DNA from: an uncultured Gammaproteobacteria bacterium
GTDB lineage: Bacteria > Pseudomonadota > Gammaproteobacteria > Pseudomonadales > Ketobacteraceae
Reading direction: 5' to 3'
Assembly (NCBI GenBank): GCA_913063125.1
Contig: CAJXZM010000049.1
Location: forward strand, 1-37,463
Length of the DNA stretch: 37,463 nucleotides
How positions within the stretch are numbered: the first letter of the stretch is position 1; every line of letters starts with the position of its first letter. The notes beneath the pieces are model-generated. The model worked only from the letters and a program-made list of their open reading frames with translations, did not search any database and was not told the origin of the DNA. Positions 35,121-37,463 of this stretch are shown here, piece after piece. A program made the translations under genes and the position numbers.

Positions 35121-35696
35121 CTACGCAACCAAATCTTTAATTCGACTATCTATTGCCTCTCGCCCACGAAAAATACGAGACCTAACAGTACCTACGGGGC
35201 AATCCATCACTTCTGCAATCTCCTCGTAACTAAGACCATCAAATTCCCGTAAAGTTACTGCGGTTCTAAGGTCGCCAGGCAAATCACTTAACGCCTGATA
35301 CACCAAAGCCTCAAGCTGATCTGTCATCAATTGATTCTCGGGTGTCGATATTTCATGCAACACAGCACCCCCATCATAAAATTCTGCATCAGCCACATCG
35401 ACATCTGAACCAGGAGGTCTACGCCCTCTCGCCACCAAGTAGTTCTTGGCGGTATTTACAGCAATACGATAGATCCACGTATAAAAGGCACTCTCTCCCC
35501 GAAATTTAGGAAGCGCTCGATAAGCTTTAATAAATGCCTCTTGGGATACATCTTTTGCCTCATCCGGATCATTCACAAAACGCCCAACAATTGACAATAC
35601 CTTATGTTGATATTTGCCAACTAAAAGGTCGAATGCCCGCTTGTCACCTTTTTTAACCCGTTCTACTAACTGCTGATCGGCTTCACGCTCGGTCAT
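35121..35696 (-). CDS. rpoE: RNA polymerase sigma-E factor (RpoE/AlgU)
   Basis: The extracytoplasmic-function sigma factor for envelope stress and, in Pseudomonas, alginate. In 191 residues sigma region 2 is at about 10-95 (FDLLVGKYQHKVLSIVGRF, DPDEAKDVSQEAFIKAYRAL, FYTWIYRIAVNTAKNYL) and region 4 at about 130-185 (LPGDLRTAVTLREFDGLSYE, then AEVMDCPVGTVRSRIFRGRE). Length matches E. coli RpoE (191). AGGAG stands nine bases before ATG 35696. It heads the rpoE-rseA-rseB-rseC-mucD operon and is divergent from nadB, the classical arrangement. Confidence 0.97.
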   Translation of the reverse strand: MTEREADQQLVERVKKGDKRAFDLLVGKYQHKVLSIVGRFVNDPDEAKDVSQEAFIKAYRALPKFRGESAFYTWIYRIAVNTAKNYLVARGRRPPGSDVDVADAEFYDGGAVLHEISTPENQLMTDQLEALVYQALSDLPGDLRTAVTLREFDGLSYEEIAEVMDCPVGTVRSRIFRGREAIDSRIKDLVA

Positions 35697-35762
35697 GCAT
35701 CAAAACTCCTAATTACAATGTCCACCGACTACGTTAACCTCCTCGTGAACACATACTATTGG

Positions 35763-35790
35763 TATGACTGGCAAAGTGCGTGCTAGTTCC
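35763..35790 (-). promoter_or_regulatory. Candidate sigma-E autoregulatory promoter of rpoE
   Basis: On the minus strand GGAACTA (agttcc on the plus strand at 35785-35790) and TCATA (35763-35767) are separated by 16 bases. The sigma-E consensus is GAACTT, 16-17 bases, TCTGA, so the -35 matches 5 of 6 and the -10 only 3 of 5. The expected start would leave a leader of about 60 bases before rpoE. Sigma-E autoregulates in E. coli and Pseudomonas, which makes the site plausible. Confidence 0.4.
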
Positions 35791-35993
35791 CCACAAACCA
35801 ACCAAAGATTACGCTGCACTATACCAGCGTCCATATACCGGTCTCAATCCCTGTTTACGCGACACCTAATTGCAATAAACGCCACCCACCCTTCAGCTCT
35901 ACTTTGGACACTAGTAAAGAATAGTCCCAAAGCAGTATTTTTATCGGCGCTAAAGCATTATCATTCCAGCCTTTGCATTTTGGAGTCCAGGTA

Positions 35994-37463
35994 ATGGGGC
36001 AATTAATTAAACACGACATACTAGTTATTGGCAGTGGAGCGGCAGGCCTTACGACGGCCTTACACCTTGCCCCTCACGCCAACGTTGCTGTTTTAAGTAA
36101 GGGCTCACTTACTGCCGCCAATACATATTACGCACAAGGTGGCGTAGCTGCTGTATTGGACAAGGGCGACTCTATCGAAGCCCACATTACCGATACCCTC
36201 AATGCAGGCGCCGGCTTATGTCATGAAGATGCGGTACGCTTTACCGTCGAGAATGGACCAGCAGCAATCCACTGGTTAGTCGAACAAGGTGTTGGTTTTA
36301 CCACGGAAATGCTGCCAGATGGCCAAGAAGATTTCCATTTAACCAAAGAAGGTGGTCACAGCCACAGGAGAGTCATTCACGCCGCTGATGCCACTGGCTT
36401 TGCTATATCTAACGCCTTAATAGAGCAAGTATCCCAACACCCTAACGTCGATATTTTCGAATCTCGCGTTGCCATCGACTTAATCACCTCTGATAAGCTC
36501 AGTGGGAAAGATAAAAACCAAGTCGTTGGCGCCTATGTTCTCAACAAAGAGACAGGTGAGGTTGATACACACCGGGCACGTTTTGTTGTACTGGCTAGCG
36601 GAGGAGCAAGTAAAACCTACCTGTACACCAGCAACCCCGATGTTGCCACTGGAGATGGCGTTGCCATGGCTTGGCGAGCCGGTTGCTCTGTTGCCAACAT
36701 GGAATTTAATCAATTTCACCCTACCTGCCTATACCACCCCGATGCGCGTTCATTTTTAATAACCGAAGCCGTTAGAGGTGAAGGCGGCTATTTACGCCTA
36801 CCTAATGGCGAGCGTTTTATGCACCGGTTTGACGAACGAGGTGAACTAGCTCCCAGGGACATTGTCGCTCGTGCTATCGACCATGAAATGAAGCGGTTAG
36901 GTGTTGATTGTTTGTATCTCGACATTAGCCACAAGTCACCAGACTTTATTCAAGCCCACTTTCCTACAGTCTATGAGAAATGTCTTTCCTTAGGCATAGA
37001 CATCACCAAAGGCCCAATCCCCATTGTCCCTGCCGCTCATTATACCTGCGGTGGGGTCACCACCAACGAACATGGTGAGTCAGGTGTAGATGGCCTCTAT
37101 TGCATTGGCGAGACGGCTTTTACTGGGTTACATGGTGCGAACCGTATGGCCAGTAACTCTCTGTTAGAATGCTTGGTATATGCGATTTCAGCAAGCAAAG
37201 CTATTAGTGGGAAACTGAACACCCCTGCCATCTCTCTAGACATTCCTCAATGGGATGAAAGTCAGGTAACAGATTCCGATGAAGACGTTGTCATCTCTCA
37301 CAACTGGGATGAGCTACGCCGTTTTATGTGGGATTATGTCGGCATAGTAAGAACAGACAAACGTCTCGCTAGAGCCTTACACCGGGTCGAGCTATTACAG
37401 CGAGAGATTGATGAATATTACAGCAATTACAAAGTCAGTAATGATTTGATAGAGCTGCGCAAT
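35994..37463 (+). CDS. nadB: L-aspartate oxidase NadB (3' end outside window)
   Basis: NadB oxidises L-aspartate to iminoaspartate with FAD, the first step of NAD synthesis. The visible 490 residues run to the window edge without a stop; family length is about 540. The FAD dinucleotide motif is [16 protein letters not shown] (8-23), then [45 protein letters not shown] and [11 protein letters not shown]. The flavin and substrate loops are AAHYTCGGV and [16 protein letters not shown]. The start is ATG 35994, with CAGG and GGAG a few bases upstream. It is divergent from rpoE across 297 bases, as in E. coli. Confidence 0.96.
   Translation, partial: MGQLIKHDILVIGSGAAGLTTALHLAPHANVAVLSKGSLTAANTYYAQGGVAAVLDKGDSIEAHITDTLNAGAGLCHEDAVRFTVENGPAAIHWLVEQGVGFTTEMLPDGQEDFHLTKEGGHSHRRVIHAADATGFAISNALIEQVSQHPNVDIFESRVAIDLITSDKLSGKDKNQVVGAYVLNKETGEVDTHRARFVVLASGGASKTYLYTSNPDVATGDGVAMAWRAGCSVANMEFNQFHPTCLYHPDARSFLITEAVRGEGGYLRLPNGERFMHRFDERGELAPRDIVARAIDHEMKRLGVDCLYLDISHKSPDFIQAHFPTVYEKCLSLGIDITKGPIPIVPAAHYTCGGVTTNEHGESGVDGLYCIGETAFTGLHGANRMASNSLLECLVYAISASKAISGKLNTPAISLDIPQWDESQVTDSDEDVVISHNWDELRRFMWDYVGIVRTDKRLARALHRVELLQREIDEYYSNYKVSNDLIELRN

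Noticed and set aside
35764..35994. 76-codon plus-strand ORF ending TAATG at the nadB start
   Set aside because: The overlap looks like translational coupling, but the product has no recognisable motif, its start lacks a ribosome site, and it runs across the probable divergent rpoE promoter. Chance is more likely.
1..37463. Mobile elements, CRISPR arrays, tRNA or rRNA genes
   Set aside because: No transposase, integrase, phage gene, regularly spaced repeat array, tRNA cloverleaf or rRNA segment was seen on either strand.

Overview
The window looks like a chromosomal segment of a marine gammaproteobacterium, probably in the Cellvibrionales / Pseudomonadales-like groups. Two core gene orders point there: the nadB <> rpoE-rseABC-mucD / lepA-lepB-DUF4845-rnc-era-recO-pdxJ-acpS block, and the barA <> cysM-rlmD-relA-mazG block. 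By eye the sequence is moderately AT-rich. No tRNA, rRNA, CRISPR array, insertion sequence or prophage gene was found. The genus assignment is inference from synteny.

Layout. (1) 1-1.3 kb, plus strand: the 3' part of an HD-domain hydrolase, then a small DxD nucleotidyltransferase. (2) 1.3-8.3 kb, accessory metabolic and regulatory genes: a VOC/glyoxalase-fold protein, an unaccompanied propionyl-CoA synthetase (prpE), a MocR-type regulator divergent from an FMN-binding PNPOx-like gene, a GGDEF diguanylate cyclase and a methylenetetrahydrofolate-reductase-like protein. (3) 8.3-12.3 kb: a 1335-residue surface protein with six Calx-beta repeats and a C-terminal autotransporter beta-barrel. (4) 12.4-15.3 kb: molybdenum-cofactor genes moaA-moaB-moeA. 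(5) 15.5-21.2 kb: cysM, a 37-codon remnant of a DEDD exonuclease gene, rlmD, relA and mazG. (6) 21.4-24.3 kb, plus strand: the barA/gacS hybrid sensor kinase. (7) 24.3-31.05 kb: lepA-lepB-DUF4845-rnc-era-recO-pdxJ-acpS. (8) 31.2-35.7 kb: rpoE(algU)-rseA(mucA)-rseB(mucB)-rseC(mucC)-mucD, the sigma-E envelope-stress operon. (9) 35.99 kb to the end: nadB, cut by the window edge.

How the genes work together. Blocks 6-9 are housekeeping and global control. RelA makes (p)ppGpp, BarA feeds the Gac/Csr cascade, and sigma-E with RseA/RseB/MucD senses misfolded envelope protein. LepB, DUF4845, RNase III, Era, RecO, PdxJ and AcpS form a mixed core cluster with overlapping or tight junctions. The accessory block holds the lineage-specific content.

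No complete novel multi-gene system is evident. The most unusual item is the 37-codon ORF at 20185-20298. It keeps the first ~17 residues (DIE motif) of a PolB-like 3'-5' exonuclease and what looks like the extreme C-terminal tail, joined in frame, and it is still coupled to rlmD by TAATG. Other points of interest are the near-identical 348-bp Calx-beta repeats, the MocR/PNPOx divergent pair with phased direct repeats between the genes, the HD + nucleotidyltransferase pair, and several perfect inverted or tandem repeats in intergenic DNA.
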